64,000 bases of DNA from Myxococcus xanthus (GCF_013116825.1 NZ_JABFNS010000027.1:1-64000), one strand, 5' to 3'. Positions 16,301-25,446 are shown, numbered from the stretch's first letter. Made by a program: numbers and translations. The notes: generated by a model not told the origin, from the sequence alone.

Positions 16301-18363
16301 CTTGGAGAGGAATCCACGGCCAGGAGGACTCCCGCCGCGGCCAGGCTGAGGGCGAGGTCATCCAGGGGCAGCAGCCCGTCCCGTCGCGCCCCAGGCTGCG
16401 CCCACGCGCCCTGCACGAGCCCCGCGACACCGTACAGCCCACTCACGAGCGCGAAGACCGCCAGCCGGCCCCAGCTTCCCTCCAACGCCGGGCTCCCCTC
16501 GGCGAAGGCGAGCACTCCGAAGAGAAGGCCCACGCCGCCCAGGTAGTGCAGGCCCCGCCAGCGCCAGCCGGCTGCAAGGTGCGCGGCCCCAGCGATGACC
16601 AGCCCCGTCAGCACCTGGGGCCACGGAGAGGCGGCGCTGCCCACCTGGCGCACCAGGGGCATTGCCACCAGCGCCCCAAGGAGGGTCCAGGCGAGCAGGC
16701 GGATACGCAGTCCCGGAAAGGCACTCCAACGCGCCAGGAGCATCAAGCCCGCGGTCGCCACCGTACCGCCGAATACCCACCAGCCCGGCTCCGTCGGCGC
16801 CTGCGTGCGCGCGAACAAGGCTCCGGCGAGGAGCGTCGTCATCACCATGAGGTGGACCAGAGCCCGCCGCCGTGGCTCCAGCAGGAAGAAGACACCCGCC
16901 GCGATGAGTGGCGCGAGCGCCGAGGCGAGGTCGACCTGGAAGTCCCCTCCGGGCACGCTGGAGAACGCGCCCAGCGCGCCCAGGACCGCGCCACTGGCGA
17001 GCACCGCGTAGGCCACAATCTCCAGCACCGGACTCACGCGCGGATGGGCCTCACGCGCGGCGTTGGTGGTCGCGGCCACGGCGATGACGGTGGCCAATGC
17101 CTGGGCCCACAGCGTGAGGCCCGCGAACAGGGCGCCACCTGGCTCCAGCGCGTCGAAGCCCGACGGAGCGCTCGCCACACAGAAGACGGCGAGCCACAGC
17201 GCGCCATGGAGCGCGGCGCTCGCGCTGACGAGCGCCGTGTTTCCCTCCGTCGCCTTCCGTGCGCGCCACACCGTGGCGGTCAGGGCCATGACACCCACGG
17301 AGGCACAGAGCGTGCGCAGCCAGGGCGCGTCCTCGAGCGCCATCAGTGGAAGCCCCGCGAGCAGGGAGGGCAGGAGCGCCAACCCCAGGGCCGCGGCGGA
17401 AGTGCCATGCAGCAGCCGTCCCGCCGACCTCAGCGGCACCATGCCCAGCGCTGCGACGCCAAGCGCCACGGCGGCCCCCAGCCCAGGTGACAGGGCGAAC
17501 AACGACGACAGCGCGATGAAGGCCACGGGGAGCAACGCGACGCCAATACCCGAGAGCACGCGCCCCACCGGCATGGAGCGCCGGGACAGGAGCACACCGA
17601 GCCCGATGAAGGCCGCGTGGTATCCCCACAGAGCGCCCGTGACGAGGAGCTGGCGCGGAACGCCGCCGAGCGCCTGCCAGGCCTCGCGCACGCCCATGAG
17701 CGAGCCGCCCAGCACCAGCATCGCGCCTAGGAACCACCAGATGAACTCCTGGAACCGGGGCGCACTCTCCGGCCGTGCATCGAGTGCCACGACGGCCTCG
17801 AGCCCTCCGCTGAGCGGGCCTGAGGCCCCCCGGTCGAAGAACGTCTGCCCGGAATCCAGCGCCGCGCCCAGGTCGTCATCTCCCGCCTCCGAGTCAGGCC
17901 GGAGCCCTCGACGCTTGCGCGCTCTCTGCTCCCGCTCCGCCTTCGCGGCTTCGTCCAACGAACGCGCGAGCGCAGCGCCCCAACCCCAGAGCCGCCATTC
18001 GCCCCCGTTGCGAAGCGAGGTCGCGACGCCATCGGCCCAGGCTTCCGCGCGGGTCGCCGCGTCCGCGGGAGGGACAGCCACCGCTTCGAAGAAATCCTGG
18101 GCGGGAGCCGGCACACCCTCCTCTGCCTTCGGCGTTTCGGGGTGACGGTCGTCTGTGCCCGGCACGAGGGACTCGGCGAGCCGGGTCGCGGTGACGACGT
18201 CGATGAGCGCGCTGGCCTGCCAGCCTTCGATGTGACGGCGCAGCGTCTCCCGGACGAGTGCGTCGAGATTCGGCTCGGTGGCGGGAACGAGCGGGGCACC
18301 GCACTCCTGACAGATGGCACCCGAGGCCATGTCACGGAGCCGAGCGCAGGCTTGGCAGATCAT
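13354..18363 (-). CDS. Giant polytopic membrane protein with N-terminal zinc ribbon, unknown
   Basis: The protein has 1669 residues from the ATG at 18363. The open frame extends further up to 18975, but that part has no ribosome site and a different composition. The start MICQACARL and then ICQECGAPLVP give a CxxC...CxxC zinc ribbon. Residues about 40-230 are soluble and charged. The rest is a nearly unbroken series of hydrophobic helices, dozens of spans with short loops rich in Gly, Ala, Leu and Arg, and ends in a charged RRVRVQLRGWD tail. The architecture recalls DUF2157/DUF2339-type membrane proteins, but the size is much greater. No catalytic motif is evident. It is the first gene on its strand here. 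Confidence 0.7.
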   Translation of the reverse strand: MICQACARLRDMASGAICQECGAPLVPATEPNLDALVRETLRRHIEGWQASALIDVVTATRLAESLVPGTDDRHPETPKAEEGVPAPAQDFFEAVAVPPADAATRAEAWADGVATSLRNGGEWRLWGWGAALARSLDEAAKAEREQRARKRRGLRPDSEAGDDDLGAALDSGQTFFDRGASGPLSGGLEAVVALDARPESAPRFQEFIWWFLGAMLVLGGSLMGVREAWQALGGVPRQLLVTGALWGYHAAFIGLGVLLSRRSMPVGRVLSGIGVALLPVAFIALSSLFALSPGLGAAVALGVAALGMVPLRSAGRLLHGTSAAALGLALLPSLLAGLPLMALEDAPWLRTLCASVGVMALTATVWRARKATEGNTALVSASAALHGALWLAVFCVASAPSGFDALEPGGALFAGLTLWAQALATVIAVAATTNAAREAHPRVSPVLEIVAYAVLASGAVLGALGAFSSVPGGDFQVDLASALAPLIAAGVFFLLEPRRRALVHLMVMTTLLAGALFARTQAPTEPGWWVFGGTVATAGLMLLARWSAFPGLRIRLLAWTLLGALVAMPLVRQVGSAASPWPQVLTGLVIAGAAHLAAGWRWRGLHYLGGVGLLFGVLAFAEGSPALEGSWGRLAVFALVSGLYGVAGLVQGAWAQPGARRDGLLPLDDLALSLAAAGVLLAVDSSPSAPDLLVSATGLSASVLSALPTAVVTAWLLLRVRRDGSRLVGFLAASGLALAVSQMMGTVSDFASPRAAVVAASLALAFAAFSALRGRTSMDAADAAAGREGRRMFDLFRLPLGARGLSLFTDGFATAALVQTVIAALTLAGWLARPTDAERAACLLAAGLLLLVALVAFVSRGFEAWHLRGSVVTLASLGALIALTALLNRAGRPSPPDVAALRTSLIGIALWGVALAARRFGPWVAGLLEKPRHGKLYHWVPHLGVAVLACVLLKGALLVGLPRPTRALALIPPMMLLGPAVLMLLLSVSARSVRLASVGLWLGLPGAALWGARQSLLGPRLAHAWSPEGRWVRIGAESLHWLDKDAWLAPGDTEFLLWQRAFVGIAAVGLVYAAASLRGLPDSFQRLLRRHSVISVGMVFVAALFQPGLTAAGLVCIAGLVLFLGGARAQGRGVLGASILLLVHALAHREEAFGVWPGPALALVGLAVVTLGPWIVRRRGLSESAARMRIHQASAIYLLAALVYALATNGTPSSTLAALNLLGEMLLSMGGSWMVSPALPVTLALVAASMLVAAFQWKGTLASLVATLGAWVAGGTFVASLMGFLSIRASLGGPWLGYGALFILHGAALSLAASVGVLALHVAQAWVRRRRPDVAGGLSWGRDTGFVVSGLMLVALAVGGSAVDGALPLAIASIGILVLVALHCAWSQHTGRHVYFVQTAVVGVYALVRNLYAPGLRAEHDAFFALALGFILVGVTVLARRAGVQPVEAATRRFAALLPVGMALVLPGEATQEAALLAGGSGLLYATLGAVERSRLFGAFAAAACNFALLISALAFGLEGLEIYLAPMGLLLLMLGQLFAESLPHAARNTVRILGGLLLYVPAAARIAVQVGQSPDGTYALVFGGVCLLGVVAGMVFQIRAYLALGTLFLTLDVAATLLDAGLRDHRIGFLVMTLTGLTLIGGRVLTTLKRQEWEMLVRRVRVQLRGWD

Positions 18364-18959
18364 GATGCGGCAGCATAACCCCAGTCCCGCGAGACCTGCT
18401 TCCGGGGAGCATTCCGGCTGACGCAATCCGGTCCAGCGTCCCAACGTCCGTTTCAATGTCGGGCCCCGGTTGCCGCCGTGGATGCACTTCCCCGAGGGAG
18501 TCCGGACAACGAGGCCCCCATCGCCCGCGCGCGCCCACGACGTGGCGATTTGCCGCTTGATACCAGCCGCCACACAAATGCGTATCTGACATGAGCGACA
18601 TCCCCCGTCGAGCACGCTGACACATGCCTCGCGAAGCTCCCGCGTCCTACCCGCCTCTCTGTCGTCGCTCCGGCATGCGAACCCGTGGGCGCTGCTCCTC
18701 GTGAAGGAGGAAGGCTCTCCTCTCGCCACCGCCGCCCTCCCCAGCCGACATGACGCAACGAGCGCAAGGGCGGAGCTGCGTTGAGGCGGACGGCGCCTTG
18801 CCGTCACGAACAGTGCTGGGAGCCGCCCCAGTTGTACGTGGTGCAGCCGCGCCCCACGTTTGAGCAGAGTCTCCCTGCCCCATGTCATGCGGCCAGGAGG
18901 AATCAGGTGGCGACCGCCACGTCGGCCGCCGTTCTGCTCGAGCAGGGAGGAGTGGCGCC
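18364..18959. other. Long divergent intergenic region
   Basis: These 596 bases separate the giant membrane gene from the plus-strand lipid-oxidation operon and should hold both promoters. Open frames cross it on both strands but none has a ribosome site and a protein-like composition. An AGGAGG at 18895 precedes a GTG at 18907 that opens only a short out-of-frame peptide. I see no RNA gene. Confidence 0.4.
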
Positions 18960-20012
18960 ATGCCAACTGAACCACACAGCACCGCCAGTTACTCGGAGCA
19001 GGTCATTCCCTTCCTAGCGGGTGACGGGCGTGCGTTGCACCTGATCCGCATCCGCGGTGAGCCAGCGCCGAACAAGGGGCCGGTCGTCCTGGTGCACGGC
19101 GCGGGCGTCCGTAGCAACATCTTCCGCGCGCCGGTACGGCAGACGCTCGTCGACGCGCTCGTGGCCGACGGATACGACGTGTGGCTAGAGAACTGGCGCG
19201 CCAGCATCGACGTTGAGCCCAGCGAGTGGACGCTCGACCAGGCGGCCGTCCTGGACCACCCGGCTGCCGTCCGCACGGTGGCGCGCGAATCCGGGCACGA
19301 CACCGTCAAGGCCATCATCCACTGCCAAGGCTCGTGCAGTTTCGCCATGGCCGCGGTGTCCGGGCTGCTGCCTGAAGTAGACGTCATCGTCACCAATGCC
19401 GTGTCTCTTCACCCGGTGGTACCCCACGCGGCTGCGGTGAAGCTGAAGCTCGCCGTCCCTCCGGTGGCCAGGCTGACGCCTTACCTGGATCCACAGTGGG
19501 CCTTTCGCGCGCCCACGCTGACGGCCAGGCTTCTCACGCTCCTGGTCCGGGCCTTCCACCATGAGTGCACCAACTTGGTGTGCCGCTGGTCCAGCTTCAC
19601 CTATGGCGTCGGGTTTCCCGTGCTCTGGCGCCACGAGAACCTCAATTCCGAGACGCACGACTGGCTCCAGCAGGAGTTCGCCAAGGTCCCCCTCACATTC
19701 TTCCACCAGATGTCCGAGTGCGTGCGAGCAGGACACCTGGTGCCTGTGGAGGGCTTCCAGGCGTTGTCAGAGGATCTGGCAGTGCGTGAGCCGGAGACGG
19801 ACGCACGCTTCGTCTTCCTTGCCGGTGAGCAGAATCGCTGCTTCCTCTCTGAGAGTCAGCACCGCAGCTTCGAGCACCTGGAGCGATTCCGCCCCGGCTA
19901 CCACACGCTGCATCTGGTCCCCGGTTACGGCCACCTGGACATGTTCATGGGCCAGGACGCCTCCCGTGATGTTTTCCCCCTCATCCTCGCCGAACTCGAC
20001 AAACCGGTGTGA
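18960..20012 (+). CDS. Alpha/beta-hydrolase of the cholesterol-oxidase-associated type
   Basis: The protein has 350 residues from the ATG at 18960, which follows GGGAGGAG. VVLVHGAGVRSNIFR is the oxyanion-hole region. The nucleophile elbow reads HCQGSCSF, with Ser in a GxS context and no second Gly. The GYGHLDMFMG near the end holds the catalytic His. There is no signal peptide. It is the first of five tightly packed genes. In other bacteria such a hydrolase is often fused to, or next to, a GMC oxidase of cholesterol-oxidase type, which supports a role in cleaving or transferring an acyl group on a sterol or lipid. The substrate is inferred, not shown. Confidence 0.8.
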   Translation: MPTEPHSTASYSEQVIPFLAGDGRALHLIRIRGEPAPNKGPVVLVHGAGVRSNIFRAPVRQTLVDALVADGYDVWLENWRASIDVEPSEWTLDQAAVLDHPAAVRTVARESGHDTVKAIIHCQGSCSFAMAAVSGLLPEVDVIVTNAVSLHPVVPHAAAVKLKLAVPPVARLTPYLDPQWAFRAPTLTARLLTLLVRAFHHECTNLVCRWSSFTYGVGFPVLWRHENLNSETHDWLQQEFAKVPLTFFHQMSECVRAGHLVPVEGFQALSEDLAVREPETDARFVFLAGEQNRCFLSESQHRSFEHLERFRPGYHTLHLVPGYGHLDMFMGQDASRDVFPLILAELDKPV

Positions 20013-20024
20013 AGGAGCGCCGCC

Positions 20025-20906
20025 ATGTTGTTCCGCCTGCCCAGCCGCATCCAGGCACAGTCCGGCCGTTACTCGCGCGTGGACGGCATCCCCTACACGC
20101 TGCCTATCAATTCCAAGTCCTCGCCGGCACTGATGGCCGCTTTCACTGTCGATGCCGAGCAGGCCGCCCGGCTGCTACCCGGCAACGAACTGCACCCACT
20201 GCGAGTGTCACGCCGGAGAGGAGTACTGCTCGTCACCGTCATCGACTATCGCACCACCGACATCGGCGCATACATCGAGTTCAGCATTGCCATCGCATGC
20301 ACTCGTGGTCCCCGGCCATCACGCCCGCTGCTGCCCCTCATGTTCCAGAAACGCCACGGCCTGGGCCAGTACGTGTTCGACCTTCCCGTCAACACGGAGG
20401 TCTCCGTGAAGGGGGGCAAGGGCATCTGGGGCATGCCCAAACACCTGGCAAACCTGGACTTCCGCATCCAGGACGGCACGGTGAGCAGCCGCTACGACGA
20501 GGACGGGCAGCGGGTGGCCCTCATCGAAATCGACCGGCCTCGCCGCGCGTGGCTGCCGCTGTACGCAACAGCCGTCAACTACTGCGCGTTCCGCGGCATG
20601 CTCTTCAAAAGCTACATCTACTTCCGAGGGAAGTTTGGCTTCCGGCTGGGGAAGCGCGCGGGTGCACGGCTCGTCATGGGTGACCATCCACGCATTCGAC
20701 CACTCCGGGCTATAGGCGTCTCCCGGCGCGCGTTCTTCACGAGCTTCCTGCCCACATCCAGCGGGGTGCTCGACGACCACTTCGAGACCTGGTTCCTCAG
20801 TCAGGCCGTGCTGCCCACGGAAACGTACCCGGAGGGGCTGGAGAGCGTGATGGGGATGGGCCAGGGGAAGACCCCTCAGAAGCCGCCAGTGCCTCCACAC
20901 ACATGA
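20025..20906 (+). CDS. Acetoacetate-decarboxylase-family protein
   Basis: The protein has 293 residues. AAGGAG overlaps the previous stop and lies 8 nt before the ATG, so the genes are cotranscribed. The segment GGKGIWGMPKHLANLDF matches the active-site region of the acetoacetate decarboxylase superfamily, with Lys in MPK at the Schiff-base position. A beta-rich body with many aromatic residues fits the fold. True decarboxylases are about 250 residues; larger relatives include aldolase-dehydratases of unknown substrate. In this operon it probably acts on a keto product of the oxidoreductase, which is inference. Confidence 0.8.
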   Translation: MLFRLPSRIQAQSGRYSRVDGIPYTLPINSKSSPALMAAFTVDAEQAARLLPGNELHPLRVSRRRGVLLVTVIDYRTTDIGAYIEFSIAIACTRGPRPSRPLLPLMFQKRHGLGQYVFDLPVNTEVSVKGGKGIWGMPKHLANLDFRIQDGTVSSRYDEDGQRVALIEIDRPRRAWLPLYATAVNYCAFRGMLFKSYIYFRGKFGFRLGKRAGARLVMGDHPRIRPLRAIGVSRRAFFTSFLPTSSGVLDDHFETWFLSQAVLPTETYPEGLESVMGMGQGKTPQKPPVPPHT

Positions 20907-21011
20907 GGCGCCACGAACCCGTTCCTCCTTCGACATGGGCTGCTCCGACGCCTGACGCTACCTCACGGTGGCCGGCGAGCCGGAACTGCCCTCACCCCGG
21001 AGATGATGCAC

Positions 21012-21653
21012 ATGACGAACCCCGCACCCGACCTCACCTTCAGAGAGCGCATGTCCGGCCCACTGGCGATGGGCGCCACGGACCCCATGAAGGGGGCGAC
21101 CCAGGGCAATGCCGCGCGCTTCACCATGCATTGCACCATCAGCGTGGATGACCTGGGCGCATTCACCCGCGATGCAACTCACACTGCCCGGCTGGAGGCG
21201 CGCGTCAGCTACCCACCCCTGGGCAAGGAACTCCCCGTGCAACAGGGCCACTTCAACCTCTTCCGCAATGGGGAGGAGCCCGACACGAAGCTCATGAGCT
21301 ACGGCCTGCGTTTCAGCGCGAAGGGCCGCGAGTACTTCCTGGAGGGCACCAAGACGCTTCGCGATGAGCCTGGGTTCGACCTCTGGCGGGACACCACGCG
21401 ACTCTATTGCTACCTCCACGAGGGCCCGGATGCCCGAAGCCCTGTGGTGGGCGCGGGAGTGCTGATGCTTGGCAAACGGGCGCTCGTCGAACTCCTCGGC
21501 AGCATGCGCTCGTCCCGCCATGGCACCGCGGGATTCGGCGCCGTGAGCCACTTCGGCAGGTTCTTCCTGGGGACGCTTTGGAACGTCTATGCGCCCTGGG
21601 CCCGGCAGGCGGCGGAAGCGCCATCCGCCCCATCCATGGAGAGGAGCTTGTAA
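21012..21653 (+). CDS. Cholesterol-oxidase-associated domain protein
   Basis: The protein has 213 residues. GGAG at 20999 is 9 nt from the ATG at 21012, so I prefer this start over ATGs at 21003 and 21006. The conserved order is FRERMSGPLAMG, FTMHCTISVDDLGAF, a YPPLGKELPVQQGHFNLF block, MSYGLRFSAKGREYFLEG and GFDLWRDTTRLYCYLHEG. This pattern is familiar as a domain fused to GMC-type cholesterol oxidases in other bacteria. Here it is a separate gene whose TAA overlaps the ATG of the GMC oxidase (TAATG). No catalytic residues are known to me. A role in substrate binding or complex formation is inference. Confidence 0.7.
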   Translation: MTNPAPDLTFRERMSGPLAMGATDPMKGATQGNAARFTMHCTISVDDLGAFTRDATHTARLEARVSYPPLGKELPVQQGHFNLFRNGEEPDTKLMSYGLRFSAKGREYFLEGTKTLRDEPGFDLWRDTTRLYCYLHEGPDARSPVVGAGVLMLGKRALVELLGSMRSSRHGTAGFGAVSHFGRFFLGTLWNVYAPWARQAAEAPSAPSMERSL

Positions 21654-23407
21654 TGGCATTTCGTCCCGAGCACTTCGACGCAATCATCGTGGGCTCTGGC
21701 TTTGGCGGCTCGGTGATGGCGTACCGACTGGCAGAGGCCGGCTTGCGCGTGTGCGTTCTGGAACGAGGAAAGGCCTATCCACCTGGCACGTTCCCGCGCA
21801 GTCCCTACGACATGCGCAACAACTTCTGGGACCCGAGCAAGGGGTTGCACGGCCTGTTCAACCTCTGGTCCTTCCGGGGGCTGGGCGGCGTCGTCTCCGC
21901 CGGGCTCGGCGGGGGCTCGCTCATCTACGCCAACGTCATGCTGCGCAAGGACGAGAAGACCTTCGTCCATGAGCATCCGCAGACCGGCGGTTATGAGTAT
22001 TGGCCTGTCACCCGTGAAGACCTCGAAGAACACTACGACGCCGTCGAGCGGATGATGCACGTCCAGCGATTTCCGCTGGCGCACCCTCCCTACGACGCCA
22101 CGGCAAAGACACTGGCCATGAAGCTGGCCGCCGAACGCCTGGGCCGTGCAGCCGACTGGCAGCTCCCTCCGCTGGCCATCACCTTCGCCAACGCCGGGGC
22201 GGCGCCCGCGCTCGGCGAGCCCATCTGCGAGGCGGCGCCGAACCTCTTCGGTCGCATGCGAACCACCTGCCGACTGTGCGGCGAGTGCGACATCGGGTGC
22301 AACTACGGCAGCAAGAACACACTCGACTTCACGTACCTGTCCGCTGCGCATCGCGCGGGGGCTGACCTGCGCACCCGCGCGGAGGTGAAAGAGTTCTGGC
22401 CCGCGGATGGAGGGGGCTACGTGGTTCAGTACGTGGACCATACCGAGGCCCGCGAAGGCGAGCGGCGCGAGGTGGCCTCGGACCAACTCCAGCGAGTGAC
22501 GCTCACCGCGGACCGGCTCGTACTGGGGGCGGGCACCTTCGGCACCACGTACCTGCTGCTAAAGAACCGGGCGCACTTCCCACGCTTGAGCGCCCGGCTC
22601 GGCACACGCTTCTGCGGCAATGGAGATCTGCTGGGCTTCCTGCTTCGCAGTGTGGACAGCAGCTCCGGGACCCGTCTGCCTCGGGTGTTGGATGGAGGAA
22701 GAGGCCCCGTCATCACCAGCGCGCTCCACTTCCGTGGCAAGGAGGAGGGCGGCACCGGGCGCGGCTACTACATCGAGGATGCGGGCTACCCGGAGTTCAT
22801 CAACTGGCTCTATGAAGGCTCGCAGCAGGTCCCCCTTCTGAGGCGGGGCATGCGCCTGGCCTGGCGCCTCGTCAAGGGCTGGATCGGCCTGACGCGCGAC
22901 ACGGATGTCAGCGAGGAGATTGCTGAAGCGCTGGGGGATTGCCTGGGCTCGGCCACGTCGCTGCCGCTACTCGCCATGGGCCGGGACATCCCCAACGGGA
23001 ACATGCGGCTGACACGAGATGGGAAGCTGGACATCGACTGGCGCATGCATGGTTCGCGCGAGTACTTCGGCCGTGTTCGGAAATCCATGGAGGACATCGC
23101 CGACGCGCTGGAGGCGAAGATGGTGCACAACCCCCTCAGCTACTTGAGCCGGGTCATCACCGTGCATCCGCTGGGTGGTTGCCCCATAGGACAGACGCCA
23201 GCAGACGGGGTGGTGAACGCCCACGGCGAGGCGTTCCACTACCCGGGCCTGTACGTGGCAGACGGCTCGGTGATGCCTGGCCCCACCGGCCCCAACCCGA
23301 GCCTCACCATCGCCGCGCTCGCGGACCGGTTCTCAGACCACTTGATTGCGCACTGGCCACGAACCGCGGCGCTCCGCAAACACCCCACCACGGAGGAACG
23401 CATATGA
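21653..23407 (+). CDS. GMC-family FAD oxidoreductase (cholesterol-oxidase-like)
   Basis: The protein has 584 residues; the ATG overlaps the upstream stop, and GGAG lies about 12 nt before it. The N terminus has the FAD motif IIVGSGFGGSVMAYRLAEAG. It is followed by GLGGGSLIYANVMLR. A cysteine-rich block CRLCGECDIGCNYGSK (about 205-220) is typical of this subfamily and could bind metal. The C terminus has HPLGGCPIG and DGSVMPGPTGPNPSLTIAALA, the GMC C-terminal signature with the catalytic His region. These enzymes oxidise an alcohol, often a sterol 3-OH, to a ketone. There is no signal peptide. It is the centre of the operon. Confidence 0.85.
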   Translation: MAFRPEHFDAIIVGSGFGGSVMAYRLAEAGLRVCVLERGKAYPPGTFPRSPYDMRNNFWDPSKGLHGLFNLWSFRGLGGVVSAGLGGGSLIYANVMLRKDEKTFVHEHPQTGGYEYWPVTREDLEEHYDAVERMMHVQRFPLAHPPYDATAKTLAMKLAAERLGRAADWQLPPLAITFANAGAAPALGEPICEAAPNLFGRMRTTCRLCGECDIGCNYGSKNTLDFTYLSAAHRAGADLRTRAEVKEFWPADGGGYVVQYVDHTEAREGERREVASDQLQRVTLTADRLVLGAGTFGTTYLLLKNRAHFPRLSARLGTRFCGNGDLLGFLLRSVDSSSGTRLPRVLDGGRGPVITSALHFRGKEEGGTGRGYYIEDAGYPEFINWLYEGSQQVPLLRRGMRLAWRLVKGWIGLTRDTDVSEEIAEALGDCLGSATSLPLLAMGRDIPNGNMRLTRDGKLDIDWRMHGSREYFGRVRKSMEDIADALEAKMVHNPLSYLSRVITVHPLGGCPIGQTPADGVVNAHGEAFHYPGLYVADGSVMPGPTGPNPSLTIAALADRFSDHLIAHWPRTAALRKHPTTEERI

Positions 23408-25194
23408 CGATACGAGCTGCCGGCGGGGGAACCGCCATCGGCGCCGGGGGATGCCACGAGACACGCAAGCCGCATGGCAAACCGATGGTCCGGTGGTTCC
23501 ACCCGAGCACCCTGGTCAAGACAGGGGTGAAGGCCTTCCTCTCCGCTGTCATTGGCAAGCAGGCGGATCGACGCCTTCTGGACGCGCTGACCAACCCGAA
23601 GCAGCCGCTGGAGCAGCCCTACTTCGACTGCACCGTGGACGACGAGAGTCGGCCGCGCGACGTGCTGTGGCTGGACTACGTGTCCGACTTGGGTGATGGC
23701 TGGAACGCCACCTATGCGGTGGCGACAGCTGTGATGAACCCAGCACTGGCGCTGGAGGATCCGGAGGGGGAGACTCACCACACGCAGGGAGGCGAAGTGC
23801 TCGTCTTTGGGGGTGACGAGGTGTACCCCACCGCGAGCGTACAGGAGTACTACGACCGGACAGTGGGCCCCTATGAAGCGGCGCTGAACCACCGACGGCG
23901 CGTGCCCTCCCTGTTCGCCGTGCCAGGCAACCATGACTGGTACGACGGGCTTGTCTCCTTCGTTCGGCTGTTCTGCCAGGGCCGGACATCGGAGGCGTGG
24001 CGGACGCGGCAGCGACGTAGCTACTTCGCCATCAAGCTGCCGCATGGCTGGTGGCTCCTCGGCACGGACATGCAGTTGGAGTCCGACCTGGACAACGCGC
24101 AGGTGGAGTTCTTCAAAGAGGTGGTCAGCTACATGAAGGACGGAGAGCGCGTCATCCTGTGCAACGCAGAGCCGGAGTGGGCCGTCAGCAAGATTAAGGC
24201 GATCGCCGGGCGCAAGGCATTGGAAGGCAACCTCCAGTTCCTGGAGCAACTGGTGCTGGGCAAGAAGGTGAGCATCTTCCTTTCGGGAGACCTTCACCAC
24301 TACATGCGGCACGCGGGCAAGGACGGACGACAGAAGATCATCGCTGGCGGAGGCGGGGCCTACCTCTACCCCACACACCTGCCAGCCGAGAAACGAGAGA
24401 CGGAGGGCTTCGAGCTTCGGCAGTGCTTTCCGCCGAGCCAGAAATCACGACGTCTCACGTGGCACAACCTGGCGTTTCCCTTCCTCAACCCATGGTTCGG
24501 CGTCTTCATGGGTGCCTTCTACCTGCAGCTTGGGTGGGGGCTCGCATCTGACATGAACAGCACGGGCGTATCGGACAAGTTCTCACGTGTGCTTCACCGG
24601 GCGCTCAAGGGGACAGGGACGTTGTTCCTCGGGGGCCTCACCCTCGTGAGCGCCATCACGTTCGCGGACGCGCGCCGGGGCGCCTCCTGGCGATGGTTTG
24701 CGGGCGGACTCCATGGGTCGACGCACCTGCTCACGGCAGGACTTCTGACTCGGGCGGCCGCCACACTGGTGAAGCAGCTCGGCGTGGGAACTCCCGGAAG
24801 CCTGCGCCGAGACATCGCAAGCTGGCTCCTGCTATTCACGTCTGGCTTCCTGATCGCTCCGTTCCTGGTGGGGCTGTACCTGATCAGCTCCCTCAACGTG
24901 TTTGGTTGCCACGCGAATGAGGCGTTCTCTTCACTGGCCATTCCGGACTGGAAGTGCTTCCTGCGATTGCGCATCGACGCTTCCGGATTGACGATCTACC
25001 CAGTAGGCATCCGCCGCGTCCCACGCGCGTGGAAGCGAGGGGCGAATGGCAGAGACCCGGTGTGGGTGCCGGACCCCGCGGACACACGGGCCACCCGCCC
25101 CGAGCTCATCGAGAAACCCATTGTCATCGGCCCCACCCGGGCTCTTCCCGTGAGGGTAGGCGTCGGATTGCGGCCACTCGTGAGCGTGCCCTGA
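23404..25194 (+). CDS. Membrane-anchored metallophosphoesterase
   Basis: The protein has 596 residues. Its ATG overlaps the GMC oxidase stop (ATGA), with GGAGG 6 nt upstream. Metallophosphoesterase motifs appear in order: DYVSDLGDG, VFGGDEVYP, VPGNHDWYDG and SGDLHHYMRH, giving the Asp, Asn and His ligands of a two-metal site. The last third (about 360-540) has several hydrophobic spans, such as LFLGGLTLVSAITFA and LLLFTSGFLIAPFLVGLYLI, so the enzyme is membrane-bound. Its position suggests it acts on a phospholipid or phosphorylated intermediate of the same pathway. The substrate is unknown. Confidence 0.8.
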   Translation: MTIRAAGGGTAIGAGGCHETRKPHGKPMVRWFHPSTLVKTGVKAFLSAVIGKQADRRLLDALTNPKQPLEQPYFDCTVDDESRPRDVLWLDYVSDLGDGWNATYAVATAVMNPALALEDPEGETHHTQGGEVLVFGGDEVYPTASVQEYYDRTVGPYEAALNHRRRVPSLFAVPGNHDWYDGLVSFVRLFCQGRTSEAWRTRQRRSYFAIKLPHGWWLLGTDMQLESDLDNAQVEFFKEVVSYMKDGERVILCNAEPEWAVSKIKAIAGRKALEGNLQFLEQLVLGKKVSIFLSGDLHHYMRHAGKDGRQKIIAGGGGAYLYPTHLPAEKRETEGFELRQCFPPSQKSRRLTWHNLAFPFLNPWFGVFMGAFYLQLGWGLASDMNSTGVSDKFSRVLHRALKGTGTLFLGGLTLVSAITFADARRGASWRWFAGGLHGSTHLLTAGLLTRAAATLVKQLGVGTPGSLRRDIASWLLLFTSGFLIAPFLVGLYLISSLNVFGCHANEAFSSLAIPDWKCFLRLRIDASGLTIYPVGIRRVPRAWKRGANGRDPVWVPDPADTRATRPELIEKPIVIGPTRALPVRVGVGLRPLVSVP

Positions 25195-25263
25195 ACCGCA
25201 TGGTGTCGATGGCCACGTGCGCCGACCGGTCAACCGCCGGAGGCGCCTTGGACGCTGCTGTCT

Positions 25264-25286
25264 CGGCCCTCTCACGAGAAGGGCCG
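25264..25286 (+). terminator. Hairpin after the lipid-oxidation operon
   Basis: CGGCCCT and AGGGCCG form a 7-bp stem with a 9-nt loop, 70 bases after the last stop of the operon. No T tract follows, so it may act only in part. Confidence 0.4.
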
Positions 25287-25446
25287 GGCCGCTCCGGCCA
25301 TGACACAGACACCGCGATGCGTCATCCAACGATGCAATCCGTTTCAACCCACCGGGTGTCAAAAACACACCATTTACATTAAGTGAAAACCCCCATACAC
25401 ACCGCGCGTCTCCAATTCGGGGACAACTCGCAATGAGGGGGAAGTC

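Noticed and set aside
18364-18975. N-terminal extension of the giant membrane protein by 204 residues
   Set aside because: No ribosome site; composition is Arg/Ser-rich and unlike the rest; the zinc ribbon begins right after the ATG at 18363.
22939-23403. Upstream extension of the metallophosphoesterase gene by 155 residues
   Set aside because: It lies in another frame inside the GMC oxidase gene; the ATG at 23404 has GGAGG and an ATGA overlap.
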